This document shows, in pieces, positions 32,222 through 41,940 of a stretch of DNA of 64,000 nt. The notes beneath the pieces were generated by a model. It had not been told where the DNA came from. It did no database searches and was given only the letters and a program-made list of their open reading frames with translations. Origin of the DNA: an uncultured Opitutales bacterium. Its GTDB lineage: Bacteria; Verrucomicrobiota; Verrucomicrobiia; Opitutales; Intestinicryptomonadaceae. The DNA lies in the NCBI GenBank assembly GCA_944389315.1, contig CALXLX010000051.1, forward strand, positions 1 to 64,000, read 5' to 3'. Each line of letters opens with the position of its first letter. Within the stretch, counting starts at the first letter, position 1. Made by a program: the position numbers and the translations under genes.

Positions 32222-33401
32222 GGGAAAGTCCCTGCGGGAGCGCATTTTTCCTCTCGGCATACCCCTCGCGTGGCTTCAGCTGACCTCCGAGGGCAAGCGT
32301 TTTGCAGTCGCGATAGCGGGCATAACCTTTGCGGTTACGATGATGCTCTTTCAGATAGGCCTGCGCGGCGCGCTTTTCAGGCAGGCGGTCGCGCCCATAT
32401 CTTTGCTTGATTGCGACGTTGTCTTGGTCAGCCCAAACTACGAATATTTCGGGGTGGGAAGGGGCTTCCCGCAGGCGAGGCTGCATCAGGCGCGCGCTGT
32501 CGACGGCGTCAAGGAGGTATCCGGCCTGAAACTCGGGTGCATGTCGTTTAAGAATCCGGACAGCGGGCGCGAGAGGGACATATTTGTCATCGCCTTCGAC
32601 CCGTCAAAAGACGTGTTCTTGTCCGACGACATAAAAGCCGGGGCCCCCCTGTTAAAGGAAAACGGCGCGGTTCTTTTCGACGTGTTGTCCCGCGGGCAGT
32701 ACGGAGACGTGGAGGGGGCTTTCCTGAGGGACGGCTATGTAAATACGGAGCTTGCCAACCGCAAGGCGAGGGTCGCGGCGCTTATAAAAATAGGGGCCAC
32801 CTTCGCAGCGGAGGGAAACGTGCTCATGAGCCTTTCTACTTTCGACTCCATCTGGCCCAACGCCGCAAAGAACGTCTACAATGTGGGCCTGATAAAGCTT
32901 GAAAATCCGGACGACGCCGCGCTTGTCAGGGACCGGCTTAAGGAGATATACCCGCCCGACACCGTGGTGATGACAAGGGGGGAGTTTATCGACAAGGAGA
33001 AGGAATACTGGGCGGTCAGAACGCCTATAGGCTTTGTCATAGGGGCGTCCATGGCCGTGGCGATATTCGTCGGGGCGGTGATAGTCTACCAGATTCTCTA
33101 CACGGACGTTTCCGACCACATACCCGAATACGCTACCCTCAAGGCTATAGGCTTTGACGACAGGTTTTTCATATGGATAGTAATGCAGGAGTCGGCGATA
33201 CTTTCCGTATTGGGCTTCATGCCTGGCACGCTGCTTGCGGCGGGGCTTTACAAGCTGACAAGGGACGTCGCCAATATGCCCACAAGGCTCGAGTTTGTAA
33301 ACTTGCTGATAGTATTTACGATGTCGGTAGGCATGTGCATGGTAGCCGGGCTTCTTGCAACCCGCAAGTTGCGTTCAGCCAATCCGGCGGACATATTCTA
33401 A
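32199..33401 (+). CDS. DevC-like ABC transporter permease
   Basis: A 400-residue inner-membrane protein: one N-terminal membrane helix, a large periplasmic MacB/FtsX-type domain (about residues 60-275) and three C-terminal helices. The family opening LGIPLAWLQLTSEGKRFAVAIAGITFAVTMMLFQIG and the ending LATRKLRSANPADIF are typical of DevC. The start may be at 32199 or the in-frame ATG at 32208. No ATPase gene follows; the next gene is on the other strand, so the pair must use an ATPase encoded elsewhere. Confidence 0.85.
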   Translation: MSQMKRGRGKSLRERIFPLGIPLAWLQLTSEGKRFAVAIAGITFAVTMMLFQIGLRGALFRQAVAPISLLDCDVVLVSPNYEYFGVGRGFPQARLHQARAVDGVKEVSGLKLGCMSFKNPDSGRERDIFVIAFDPSKDVFLSDDIKAGAPLLKENGAVLFDVLSRGQYGDVEGAFLRDGYVNTELANRKARVAALIKIGATFAAEGNVLMSLSTFDSIWPNAAKNVYNVGLIKLENPDDAALVRDRLKEIYPPDTVVMTRGEFIDKEKEYWAVRTPIGFVIGASMAVAIFVGAVIVYQILYTDVSDHIPEYATLKAIGFDDRFFIWIVMQESAILSVLGFMPGTLLAAGLYKLTRDVANMPTRLEFVNLLIVFTMSVGMCMVAGLLATRKLRSANPADIF

Positions 33402-33430
33402 TTCTATTTCCCCGCGCGGCCTGGGGAAAT

Positions 33431-34330
33431 TTAGTGGTTTTTTAAATAGTTCCCCGGAAGGGTGGCGCCGCATTTCCCGCAGGACGAGCAGCCGTTGCAT
33501 ATGGGTTTCGACGCGCAGGTTTGGCAGGAGGGCAGATAGCAGGGCCTGTACAGATTATCCTCCTCCACGGGGCCGTATTCGTCGAAAAGCTTGAATTTCA
33601 GCGTGGAGGCGGGGCTGCTGAGGCCCGACTTAAAAGCCATGAGGCTTTGGGTTTTCTTGTCGGGAATCTTGTACCTCTTTGAGTCTTTGATGAACACGGT
33701 GCCCGTCTCTATGAAGAAAAAATCGACATTGTATCTTTTGCATTGGGCGGCCAGAGATTTCACCCAGTCGAAGTTGCAGGGCCGCGCGCCGTCGTAATTT
33801 TCGCCGCCGCAGACGACCTGCTCTATGCGTCCTGAGGCAAGATGCCCCTCTATGTCTATGGGCCCTATGAAAGGGGCGGCCATTATGCCCTTGTGCAAAA
33901 ACGGCAGATTTAAAAGAAACGGGATTCTCTCGTCGGCGCGCCGCTGGTTTTCGCAGGTTATGTTGAAAAATACGTTTTCCCAGCCGCCGCCCCAATTCTT
34001 CGGGAGCCTGTCGGAGACAAGCTCGGGGCGCTTTGTGAGCAGGTAGAATTTTACGTCGGAACGCAGCCTTATTATCTCCCAGGCTTCGTCGCGCCACGGG
34101 TCGGCTTCGGGGAGAAAGAAGTCGGAGGTCATGCACACTCGGATAAATTCCCCGCTCTTTATCTTGTAGTTTCCCTTTCTGTCGCGCGAGAGCGGATAGG
34201 AGAAAGAGGAAGTCCTGTATATGCGCCCGCCGTGTTCCCCGCGCATTCTGTCGAGAAAGTACATGTAGCAGTTCTGGCAGCCTTCGCTTATCTTGCGGCA
34301 GCCGTGCCACGGATTCCATATATCGTGCAT
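33431..34330 (-). CDS. DUF5131 (phage Gp37/Gp68-like) family protein
   Basis: A 299-residue protein. The opening HDIWNPWHGCRKISEGCQNCYMYFL is the hallmark of DUF5131, a family named after phage Gp37/Gp68 proteins whose three cysteines recall a radical-SAM iron-sulfur motif. Further motifs are MTSDFFLPEADPWRDE, FYLLTKRPE and VVCGGENYDGARPC. The C-terminus has a Cys-rich tail (about residues 260-292, several CxxC) that could bind zinc or iron-sulfur. Function is unknown. Its presence could reflect phage ancestry, but no other phage genes are near. Confidence 0.72.
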   Translation of the reverse strand: MHDIWNPWHGCRKISEGCQNCYMYFLDRMRGEHGGRIYRTSSFSYPLSRDRKGNYKIKSGEFIRVCMTSDFFLPEADPWRDEAWEIIRLRSDVKFYLLTKRPELVSDRLPKNWGGGWENVFFNITCENQRRADERIPFLLNLPFLHKGIMAAPFIGPIDIEGHLASGRIEQVVCGGENYDGARPCNFDWVKSLAAQCKRYNVDFFFIETGTVFIKDSKRYKIPDKKTQSLMAFKSGLSSPASTLKFKLFDEYGPVEEDNLYRPCYLPSCQTCASKPICNGCSSCGKCGATLPGNYLKNH

Positions 34331-34580
34331 ATAAAATTCTCCCTATCCCGGCGGCAGAGGCCAAAGAGCTTTTGCGCACGCGGGAGAAAAGATTCTTGCC
34401 TTAACCATAAGATTCCCATTCACCTCCTCAAGGAGTTTTTTTAACGCAGCTTCGGCGCGCAACATAGAAAGCGCATGAAACGCAGTGGGGGATAATCGGC
34501 TTGACATAAAATACTTGGAGCGCATACTGCATGCTTTTAGTTATATTGAAATTCCCAAGTAGAATTTTGAATAAGGGCGT

Positions 34581-35912
34581 ATGAAACAAAGAACCATTTT
34601 AAGGGAAGTGAGCATAAACGGCAAGTCTCTGCACACCGCAGCGGACGTGACGCTTTCCCTCAAGCCCGCCCCAGTGAACACCGGCCTGGTGTTCCGCAGG
34701 AAGGATATTTACGGCAAGCCCGAAATAAAACCCTCCATACAGCATGTGGGGGATCTCGTCAGAAATACGGGAATAAGCGAGGGCCATGTGAAGCTCTTTA
34801 CCATAGAGCACGTTCTCTCGGCTCTAAATGGGATGGGCGTTGACAACTGTTTCATAGAGATGGACGCTGCGGAGCCCCCCATATTGGACGGCTCGTCGAA
34901 GTTTTTCGTCAATCTCATACAGGAGGCCGAGCCCGTCGAGCAGGACGCGGAGCGCGAGTATTATTCCCTCAGCTCTCCGATATCGGTCAGCGAGGGGAAC
35001 CGCTCCCTGATTGCGCTTCCGTACGACGGCCTGAAGATAACCTGCACTTCCGCAGACGACAGGGGCTTCCACACGCAGCACCTTTCCATAGACATAGATC
35101 CGGACACCTACCAGCATGCGATAGCTCCGGCGCGCACCTTCACCATTTACGAGGACATAGAGGAGCTCCTCAAAATGGGCAAGATACAGGGGGGAAGCCT
35201 GGATTCGGCGATAGTCATCAAGGGCGACAAAATTCTTTCAAAGGAGCCCCTGCGCTATCAGGACGAGTTTGTACGCCACAAGATTCTGGACCTGATTGGC
35301 GACATAGCGCTTCTGGGCAGGCATCTTAAGGCGCACATAGTGGCCGTAAGGCCGGGCCATTCGCTCAATGCCAAGCTTACGGCAAAGATTTTCGAGCAGA
35401 TGACATCCGCTCCCAAGGAGCCGGAGGCGAAGCCCCGCAAGATCTCGACGAAAATCACCACCGAGACCCAGCTGGACGCCCGCAGAATATTGGAGCTTCT
35501 CCCGCACCGTTACCCGTTCCTGCTCATAGACAGGGTCGCGGAGTTTAGGGGCAATACGGAGCTTACCGCAATAAAGAATGTGACGATAAACGAGCCCTTC
35601 TTCCAGGGGCATTTCCCGGGAAGTCCCGTAATGCCTGGAGTCTTGCAGCTTGAAGCAATGGCGCAGGCGGCGGGCATTCTCATGCTCAGGCAGGTCGATT
35701 CTGAGGGCAAGCTTGCGTTTTTCATGAGCGCGGACAAGGTGAAGTTCCGCCGCACGGTAAAGCCGGGTGACCAGATCAAGATAGACGTCAAGATAACCAA
35801 GGCCAGAGGCACGAAGATAGCCTGCGCGGAGGCGGTATGCTCGGTTGACGGCAAGGCGGTGTCGTCGGCGGATTTGATGTTTACAATACTTCCCGCGAAC
35901 GAGGCTCCGTAG
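34581..35912 (+). CDS. lpxC-fabZ: Bifunctional LpxC-FabZ: UDP-3-O-acyl-GlcNAc deacetylase / 3-hydroxyacyl-ACP dehydratase
   Basis: A 443-residue fusion. Residues 1-275 are LpxC, the zinc deacetylase that commits precursors to lipid A; zinc ligands are His77 ([10 protein letters not shown]), His233 and Asp237 ([10 protein letters not shown]), and the catalytic His260 (RPGHSLN). A ~30-residue linker precedes FabZ (about 300-443), with the catalytic His344 in [14 protein letters not shown] and Glu358 in LEAMAQAAG. The fused form is known in Bacteroidetes, Verrucomicrobia and relatives. lpxA follows after 14 bases. Confidence 0.95.
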   Translation: MKQRTILREVSINGKSLHTAADVTLSLKPAPVNTGLVFRRKDIYGKPEIKPSIQHVGDLVRNTGISEGHVKLFTIEHVLSALNGMGVDNCFIEMDAAEPPILDGSSKFFVNLIQEAEPVEQDAEREYYSLSSPISVSEGNRSLIALPYDGLKITCTSADDRGFHTQHLSIDIDPDTYQHAIAPARTFTIYEDIEELLKMGKIQGGSLDSAIVIKGDKILSKEPLRYQDEFVRHKILDLIGDIALLGRHLKAHIVAVRPGHSLNAKLTAKIFEQMTSAPKEPEAKPRKISTKITTETQLDARRILELLPHRYPFLLIDRVAEFRGNTELTAIKNVTINEPFFQGHFPGSPVMPGVLQLEAMAQAAGILMLRQVDSEGKLAFFMSADKVKFRRTVKPGDQIKIDVKITKARGTKIACAEAVCSVDGKAVSSADLMFTILPANEAP

Positions 35913-35926
35913 AAAAGATTTTTCAG

Positions 35927-36703
35927 ATGACAAAGGTTCATCCAACAGCGATAGTTGAGAAGGGCGCGCAGCTCGACGACGGGGTCGAGGTGGGCGCATA
36001 TGCGTATGTGGGCTCCGAGGTGTCCATAGGTTCCGGGACGGTCGTTGCACACCACGCCACGGTTGACGGATACACTTTTTTGGGCAGGGACAACCAGATT
36101 TTCCCCTATGCGTTCATAGGCGGAAAAACCCACGACTTAAAGTACAAAGGCGGCCGCACCGGCCTTAAGATAGGCGACAGAAACGTCTTCAGGGAGTACA
36201 CCACCGCGCATCTTGCAACCGCGGACGGCGGTTTTACGATAATAGGAAACGACAACAATATTTTGGCCTACAGCCATATCGCGCACGATTGCTTCGTGGG
36301 AAACAGGCTTGTGATGAGTTCCCATGCAGCTTTGGGCGGGCATGTTGTCGTTGAGGACTACGCCGTGATAGGCTGGGGCAGCGGGGTTCACCAGTTCTGC
36401 AGGGTGGGGGCATACGCCATGCTCAGCGCGTCGAGCAAGCTTGTTAAGGATCTTCCCCCCTTCTTGATGGCCGACGGTTCCCCCGCCGCTGTGTGCGCAA
36501 TAAACAAGATAAACATGCAGCGCAACGGGTTCTCGCAAGACGAAATAGAGACGGTCTTTAGCGCATTTAAGACAATCTATAAGCACGGTCTTTCAAGGAA
36601 GCACGCCATAGAGGAGCTGAAGATAGGAGCAAAGTCTGACTCGTGCGTGATGAAGCGCATAATAGAATTTGCCGAGACGCCTTCGGAGAGGGGCCTGCTC
36701 TAA
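35927..36703 (+). CDS. lpxA: UDP-N-acetylglucosamine acyltransferase
   Basis: A 258-residue LpxA, the first acyltransferase of lipid A synthesis. It has the left-handed beta-helix hexapeptide repeats over the first ~190 residues (VHPTAIVEKGAQLDDGVEVG, NIFLGRD-like segments), the catalytic-histidine region SHIAHDCFVGN, and a helical C-terminus (NGFSQDEIETVFSAFKTIY). It lies 14 bases after lpxC-fabZ, as is usual. Confidence 0.95.
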   Translation: MTKVHPTAIVEKGAQLDDGVEVGAYAYVGSEVSIGSGTVVAHHATVDGYTFLGRDNQIFPYAFIGGKTHDLKYKGGRTGLKIGDRNVFREYTTAHLATADGGFTIIGNDNNILAYSHIAHDCFVGNRLVMSSHAALGGHVVVEDYAVIGWGSGVHQFCRVGAYAMLSASSKLVKDLPPFLMADGSPAAVCAINKINMQRNGFSQDEIETVFSAFKTIYKHGLSRKHAIEELKIGAKSDSCVMKRIIEFAETPSERGLL

Positions 36704-36892
36704 GGGTATTTTTTCGGTAACAGGAACGCTGTTTCATTATTTTTTGCGGAGTATAGGGCCTTGTTGTAAACGCATTCCCAATGCAAGGCGGACGGGAGGA
36801 TTCCGCCAAGGTCCGAAGCCTCGTATGCAGCCGCAATAAGGCTTGTGTCCCGTGGGGTACGGCCGTTTATCTTTAGTATCTTGCAATCAGGA

Positions 36893-37513
36893 ATGAACCT
36901 TACGGAAAAATCCATAGAGATAGCGGCTTCCTTCGCGCGCAAGAGTCTCCCAAGGTTCGCCATGGACATGACTCTGGGCAACGGGCGCGATACCCTTGCC
37001 CTGGCTCGCATGGTGGCGGAGGGCGGCGCGGTTTTTGCCTTCGACGTGCAGGAGGCCGCAATAGAAAATTCCCGCAGGCTTATATTGGAATCGGGAGGGG
37101 AGGCTCTTTTGAAAAAATGCAGAATGTTTCTTCTCTCTCACGATAAATTTGCCGGGGCGGTCCCGGCGGAGGTTCTCAAGGATGTGTCGGTGGCGTTTTT
37201 CAATCTCGGCTGGCTGCCTGGGTCGGACAAGAGCGTTATCACGCGGGCTCAGTCGACATTGCCTGCGCTTAAGGCGCTGGAGGCTTTGTTCCGCCGCAGG
37301 GCGGAGGATGGACATGACAGCCTGCTAAACGTCCTCTCCTACAGGGGGCACGAAGGCGGGTCCGTCGAGTATGCCGCAGTGGGCAAATTCTTCAATTCTC
37401 TAAGAGCGGAAACGCCCCTTGGAAATGCGCGCGCCGAAGTGGAAGTTTACGGGCAGAGGGGAAACCCCTCTTGCCCCATACTGTTTTCCGCGAGGTTTTT
37501 CCCCGCGCGGTAG
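36893..37513 (+). CDS. YtqB/MnmM-like class I SAM-dependent methyltransferase
   Basis: A 206-residue Rossmann-fold methyltransferase. The SAM-binding motif AMDMTLGNGRDTLALARMV and FAFDVQEAAIENSRR match the YtqB family, whose members include MnmM, the enzyme that methylates the wobble uridine modification of tRNA. AFFNLGWLPGSDKS is a further family marker. The start MNLTEKSIEIAASFAR has a short AGGA about 4 bases upstream; upstream in-frame sequence is rejected. Substrate is inferred from family. Confidence 0.8.
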   Translation: MNLTEKSIEIAASFARKSLPRFAMDMTLGNGRDTLALARMVAEGGAVFAFDVQEAAIENSRRLILESGGEALLKKCRMFLLSHDKFAGAVPAEVLKDVSVAFFNLGWLPGSDKSVITRAQSTLPALKALEALFRRRAEDGHDSLLNVLSYRGHEGGSVEYAAVGKFFNSLRAETPLGNARAEVEVYGQRGNPSCPILFSARFFPAR

Positions 37514-37607
37514 TGATATTTCAAAAAGCGGCGGAGGGGGCAATTTCCGCGTTTTGTAAAAAAAGAGTTTCCAATTTGGGCCAATAGTGTAAAACTTCAA
37601 AGCGAAT

Positions 37608-38090
37608 ATGAATAAAGTACTGAAATTGCTTCTCGACTCCGAAGGGCTCTCAACAGAGCAGATAGGAAAGATACTAAAGCTGACGCCAAAGCAGCTCGAC
37701 GCCCAGCTTGAAAAACTTAAGGATGACAAGATCCTGCTTGGGTGGCGTCCTGTTCTCAATCCGGACGTCATGGCCGACTGTCTCGTGAGGGCGGCCATAG
37801 AGCTGAAGATAAGCCCCGAGCGCGGGGGCGGGTTCGACACTCTCGCCCAGCGCGTTGCGAAGTTTTCGCAGGTGGACTCCTGCTATCTTATGAGCGGCGG
37901 GTACGACATATTGCTCTTCGTCCACGCGAAGTCCCTTAAGGAGGTGGCGAGCTTTGTGTACGAGAAACTGGCCACCATACACGGGGTGCAGTCGACAGCC
38001 ACGCATTTCTTCTTGCGCACATACAAACAGCAGGGCTTCATGATAGCCAAGGATTCATCCGACAGCGACAAGCCCATAATATCGGCCTAA
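37608..38090 (+). CDS. Lrp/AsnC-family transcription regulator
   Basis: A 160-residue protein with an N-terminal winged-helix-like domain (residues 1-50, LLDSEGLSTEQIGKILKLTPKQL) and a C-terminal RAM ligand-binding domain (VRAAIELKISPERGGGFDTLAQRVAKF, VDSCYLMSGGYDILLFVHAKS). Lrp/AsnC proteins sense amino acids. An aminotransferase gene starts 10 bases after its stop, so it may regulate that gene or share its ligand. Confidence 0.85.
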   Translation: MNKVLKLLLDSEGLSTEQIGKILKLTPKQLDAQLEKLKDDKILLGWRPVLNPDVMADCLVRAAIELKISPERGGGFDTLAQRVAKFSQVDSCYLMSGGYDILLFVHAKSLKEVASFVYEKLATIHGVQSTATHFFLRTYKQQGFMIAKDSSDSDKPIISA

Positions 38091-38099
38091 AGGCGGGTT

Positions 38100-39284
38100 A
38101 TGAAGATGAAACCGACGAGAAATTTTATCGCTTCCCATGTCTCGGACATTCCAAAATCTGGCATAAGGGAGTTCTTTGCGATAGCCTCCACGATGAAAGA
38201 CGCTGTTTCTCTTGGAATAGGGGAGCCAGATTTCATCACTCCGTGGCATATACGCGAGGCCGCGATATTCGCGTTGGAACACGGCAAGACGTCCTATACG
38301 GACAACCGCGGCCTCAAGCAGCTGAGGGCGGAGGTTTCAAAGTACGTTGCGCGCAAATATTCTATGGAGTACGACCCTGAAAGGGAGGTACTCCTTACGG
38401 TCGGCGCATCTGAGGGCATGGATATGGCGCTCCGGGCGATTATAAACCCGGGGGACAAAGTGATGTTCCACGAGCCCTGCTTCGTATCTTATGAGGCTAC
38501 CATACGCCTTTGCCACGGCGTGCCGGTTCCGGTGTCCACACCCGCGGAAACGGGTTTTTCTCTCGATATGAATGCCGTGCGCAAGGCGTGGGTACCTGGG
38601 TGCAAGGCCATGATTATAAATTTCCCGACCAATCCTACGGGAGGTGTTGTTGACAAGAAGACGCTCGAGGAGCTTGCGGAATTTATAAAGGAGAAGGATA
38701 TGCTCGTCATAAGCGACGAGATATACTCCAATTTGCTCTTTGAGGGGACGCACACTTCCATAGCCTCGCTCGACGGAATGAAGGATCGCACAATATTCCT
38801 TCACGGCTTTTCCAAGGCGTTTGCCATGACGGGATTCAGAATGGGCTACGCCTGCGCGCCCGCGGAGATTATGGAGGCGATGGTTAAAATACACCAGTAC
38901 GCGATAATGTGCGCTTCGATAATCTGCCAGGAGGCGGCCATAGAGGCCCTCAGAAACGGAGATTCGGACATAGAGCAGATGCGCGACGAGTACATGACAA
39001 GGAGGGACTATATCGTCGGGCGCTTCAACGATATGGGCTTGAAGTGCCATCTTCCGAAGGGCACATTCTACGCATTTCCGTCGGTGAAAAGTTTGGGGTT
39101 GAAATCCGTGGATTTCGCAAAGAAGGCTTTGGAGCTGCAGAAGGTTGCGGTGGTTCCGGGGTCGGCGTTTGGCCCGTCGGGAGAGGGTTTTGTAAGGGCG
39201 AGTTTTTCTACGAGCTACGAGAATTTGATAGAGGCCGCAGACAGGCTCGAGCGCGCTGTCGCGAAGATGAGGAGGAAGAAATAG
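38100..39284 (+). CDS. Class I/II PLP-dependent aminotransferase (AspC/PatA-like)
   Basis: A 394-residue fold-type I aminotransferase. PLP site: [22 protein letters not shown], with the Schiff-base lysine in [17 protein letters not shown] and [10 protein letters not shown] are further conserved motifs. The family includes aspartate, aromatic and N-acetyl-LL-DAP aminotransferases; sequence alone does not decide. It is the second gene after an Lrp-like regulator, and der starts 3 bases after its stop. Confidence 0.9.
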   Translation: MKMKPTRNFIASHVSDIPKSGIREFFAIASTMKDAVSLGIGEPDFITPWHIREAAIFALEHGKTSYTDNRGLKQLRAEVSKYVARKYSMEYDPEREVLLTVGASEGMDMALRAIINPGDKVMFHEPCFVSYEATIRLCHGVPVPVSTPAETGFSLDMNAVRKAWVPGCKAMIINFPTNPTGGVVDKKTLEELAEFIKEKDMLVISDEIYSNLLFEGTHTSIASLDGMKDRTIFLHGFSKAFAMTGFRMGYACAPAEIMEAMVKIHQYAIMCASIICQEAAIEALRNGDSDIEQMRDEYMTRRDYIVGRFNDMGLKCHLPKGTFYAFPSVKSLGLKSVDFAKKALELQKVAVVPGSAFGPSGEGFVRASFSTSYENLIEAADRLERAVAKMRRKK

Positions 39285-39286
39285 GC

Positions 39287-40693
39287 ATGCCTTCCGAACA
39301 GAAATGCGTTGCGCTTGTGGGCAGGCCCAATGTGGGCAAGAGCAGGCTCTTTAACAGGCTTCTGGGGCGCAGGGTCTCCATAGTGCACGACCAGCCCGGC
39401 GTAACGAGGGACGTTCTCGCAGAGCCATTGGGCGAAAACGTCGTGTTGATGGATACGGGAGGAATGTTTGCCGATTTGCCCTAGGCGCAGAAGTCCATCG
39501 CCGCGGCGACCGACGCGCAGGCGGAGTTTGCCATAAACGCCGCCGACGCCATAATATTTGTGGTGGACGCCCGCGAGGCTCCTACCCAGCTGGACATGAG
39601 CCTTGCGGAAATTTTGAGGCGCTCGGGCAAGCCCGTGCTTGTGGCCGCGAACAAGGCGGATACTCCGGCGGTTTCTGTTGAGGACTACTACTCCCTGGGT
39701 TTCCCAGACGTGGTTGCCGTTTCCGCGGAGCACGGCATAGGCGCGGAGAGAATCACTGATTTTATCTCGGAGAAACTGGGAAAGATAATGCCGATAGAGA
39801 ATGCGCGCGCGGAGGGGTTGGTGTATCTGTGCGCGGCCGGCAGGCCTAATGTCGGGAAAAGCTCGGTGTGCAACAGGCTGCTTGGCTCCGACAAGCTCAT
39901 AGTGAGCCCTGTGGCGGGAACCACGAGAGACTGCGTCTGGCACGATATTTCATTCAGAAGCAAAAGGGGGGAAGACCTGTCCTTCAGGCTTTACGACACG
40001 GCGGGGTTGCGCACAAAGCGCAAGATAAATACTTCTTTGGATTTTCTCTCGGGGGTAAGGACGAAGAGCGCGATAGAAAATTCAGACATAGTTATGCTCG
40101 TCATAGACGCCCTTGAAGGCGTCTCGGAGCTGGACAAGAAGCTTGCCGGAGAGATACTGCAGGCTGGCGCGTCCATAATGATAGTCGTAAACAAGTGGGA
40201 CAAGGCGTCAGAGTTTTTCAAGCGCGGAACCTTAAAGGGGTACAAGAACCTTGCCGACTTTAAGGACGGCTTTGAGCGCGCAGTCAGGAAGGAGCTTTTC
40301 TTCCTCGCGGATTCCCCCGTGCATTTTGTCTCGGCGCTCGAGAATAGGGGCATGGAGTCGCTTCTAGAAGGGGCGGCGGGGCTCTATAAGAGAATGTTAA
40401 GGCCCATATCCACGGGAAGGGTAAACTCCGTGCTGCAGAAACTTTTGGAGGAGAATCCGCCGGCGCACATAGGGGGAAAGCGCTTCAAGATATATTATGC
40501 GGTAAAGACATCGGCTAGGCCGCTGACGTTTAAGATATTTTGCAATAAGAAAAGCATACTCACCCAGACATACCAGCGTTATCTAGAGAACGGCCTTAGG
40601 AGGGAATTTAAGCTCGGGGGGATATCCCTTAAACTCGACCTTGTCGGCAAGGAGCCCCGCGCACGGAAAGAAGGGGAAGGTGGCAGGAAATGA
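39287..40693 (+). pseudogene. der: GTPase Der interrupted by an in-frame TAG codon
   Basis: One frame of 469 codons encodes a full Der (EngA), the double-GTPase essential for 50S ribosome assembly. The first G domain starts [14 protein letters not shown] (residues 12-19 P-loop) with MDTGG; the second has [20 protein letters not shown] and VNKWDKA; a KH-like domain ends the protein. Codon 66 (39482-39484) is TAG, between FADLP and AQKSIAAA, while similarity continues uninterrupted on both sides. TAG is the normal stop of many genes here. A single C-to-T change (CAG to TAG) would explain it: sequencing or assembly error, a real mutation, or readthrough. fmt overlaps its stop by 4 bases. Confidence 0.9.
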
Positions 40694-41649
40694 ATATAGC
40701 TTTTATGGCTTCAGATGCGGTGGCGCTGCCGTCGCTTAAGATGCTCGCGGAAAACCGAGCGCACAGGCTTTCGTGCGTGATAAGCAATCCGGACAAGCCC
40801 AAGGGCAGGGGAGGGAAAATCTCCCCCAACGAAATTTCCGCATGGGCTCTCGAAAAGGGGCTGGAGTTGATGCGCCCGCAGGGGCGCCCGTCGGGGGCGG
40901 AGATTGAAAAGATGGCGTCGCTGGGCGTCGACTGCATTGTCGTAATGGCATACGGACACATATTGGGAGCCGACATACTCAATTTTCCAAAGTACGGCTG
41001 CCTGAATCTGCACGCGTCGTTGCTTCCCAAATACAGGGGAGCCTCCCCGATAGAGACTGCGCTTGCCCTCGGCGACAAGACTACGGGGGTAAGCCTAATG
41101 CGCATAGAGCCGAAGATGGATACCGGCGCGGTATGCGCCCAGAGGCTTGTTCCCATTTCTGACGACGACACTTCCGCGAGCCTGCGCGCGAAGATAGCCT
41201 CGTGCGCGGCGGAGCTTCTGTGCAGCAACCTTTCCAACATAGAGGCCTCCAAGACGATGTTTATCGCCCAGGACGATTCCGCCGCTACATACACGCGCAA
41301 GCTCGACAAATCCGATATGTTCTTGGACTTTTCAAAACCTGCGCGGGAGTTGTCGTGCAGGATAAGGGCCTTTGGCGGCGGCATATTTAATTTCGGCGGG
41401 TTGGCCATAAAGGCCGGAGATGCGAAAGCCTTGCCGTATCCGTTCTCAGAGCCCTGCGTTGCCGGCACGGTTCTGAAATCCGGGGACACTCTCGACATAG
41501 CGTGCGGCGACGGGGTCCTGAGCATTTTATCGCTGCAGAAACCCTGCGCGAAGATGCTTTGCGCGAGGGATTTTTTCAACTCTAATAAAATTCCCGCCGG
41601 AGTCGTTTTGGACAGCGTCTCCAACAGGCCGCTTCTTGTCCAGAGGTAG
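40690..41649 (+). CDS. fmt: Methionyl-tRNA formyltransferase
   Basis: A 319-residue Fmt that formylates initiator Met-tRNA. It has the catalytic-region motif LNLHASLLPKYRGASPIETAL, the earlier MAYGHILGADILNFP, and a C-terminal OB-like domain (AGTVLKSGDTLDIACGDG). Length is normal. Its ATG overlaps the der stop codon (ATGA), showing coupling. Confidence 0.95.
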   Translation: MNIAFMASDAVALPSLKMLAENRAHRLSCVISNPDKPKGRGGKISPNEISAWALEKGLELMRPQGRPSGAEIEKMASLGVDCIVVMAYGHILGADILNFPKYGCLNLHASLLPKYRGASPIETALALGDKTTGVSLMRIEPKMDTGAVCAQRLVPISDDDTSASLRAKIASCAAELLCSNLSNIEASKTMFIAQDDSAATYTRKLDKSDMFLDFSKPARELSCRIRAFGGGIFNFGGLAIKAGDAKALPYPFSEPCVAGTVLKSGDTLDIACGDGVLSILSLQKPCAKMLCARDFFNSNKIPAGVVLDSVSNRPLLVQR

Positions 41650-41871
41650 ATTAGTGCGGGGAAATTTTTTTCGTAAATGTTTTTACGGCGCGGCGCGGAA
41701 TATTTTTTTATCCCGCGCTTTTTTTTGCGGCGCATATGCAATCATTCGCGGAAAAACTTCCGCAAAAAATTCCGGCTGTATTTTTCCCGCATGCGGCGCT
41801 ATTAAAAATTTTTTATCGTCGAAAAGAAAAATTTTCTTTTTTTGTTTCGTTTTAAATTTCTATGGAAGCCC
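41650..41871. other. AT-rich intergenic stretch with A/T-run palindromes
   Basis: Part of a 729-base non-coding region between fmt and the histone-like gene. It has many runs such as AAATTTTTTT and AAAAATTTTTT that are self-complementary and differ strongly from the G+C-rich surroundings. Such A-tracts bend DNA and bind architectural proteins. Confidence 0.5.
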
Positions 41872-41940
41872 GCGAAGCCGCTAAAACAAAGGGTTTACCG
41901 GGGGTAGGTGCAGCCGTGTAGGAACCGCGGCGGCTTGCGC
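41872..41940 (+). ncRNA. Candidate structured RNA element
   Basis: A G+C-rich island of ~70 bases inside AT-rich DNA. Its ends can pair over about 10 bp (GCGAAGCCGC with GCGGCTTGCGC, one bulge), enclosing a loop region with GGGTTTACC, GGGGGTAGGTGCAGCC and GTGTAGGAACC that can form inner pairs (GGTT with AACC). I do not recognise an Rfam family: the GGTAGGT segment recalls c-di-GMP-I riboswitches but the other half is missing. It may be a small RNA or part of the leader of the histone-like gene. Confidence 0.3.

Noticed and set aside
33431-34330. Prophage remnant
   Set aside because: The DUF5131 gene is the only phage-associated family here; neighbours are ordinary chromosomal genes and no attachment repeats were seen.
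39482-39484. Reassigned UAG codon in the genome
   Set aside because: Many clearly complete genes in the window end in TAG, so general reassignment does not fit.
41872-41940. c-di-GMP-I (GEMM) riboswitch
   Set aside because: A GGTAGGT segment and GAAGCC are reminiscent, but the first conserved half (CACAGGGCAAACC-type) is missing and spacing does not fit.
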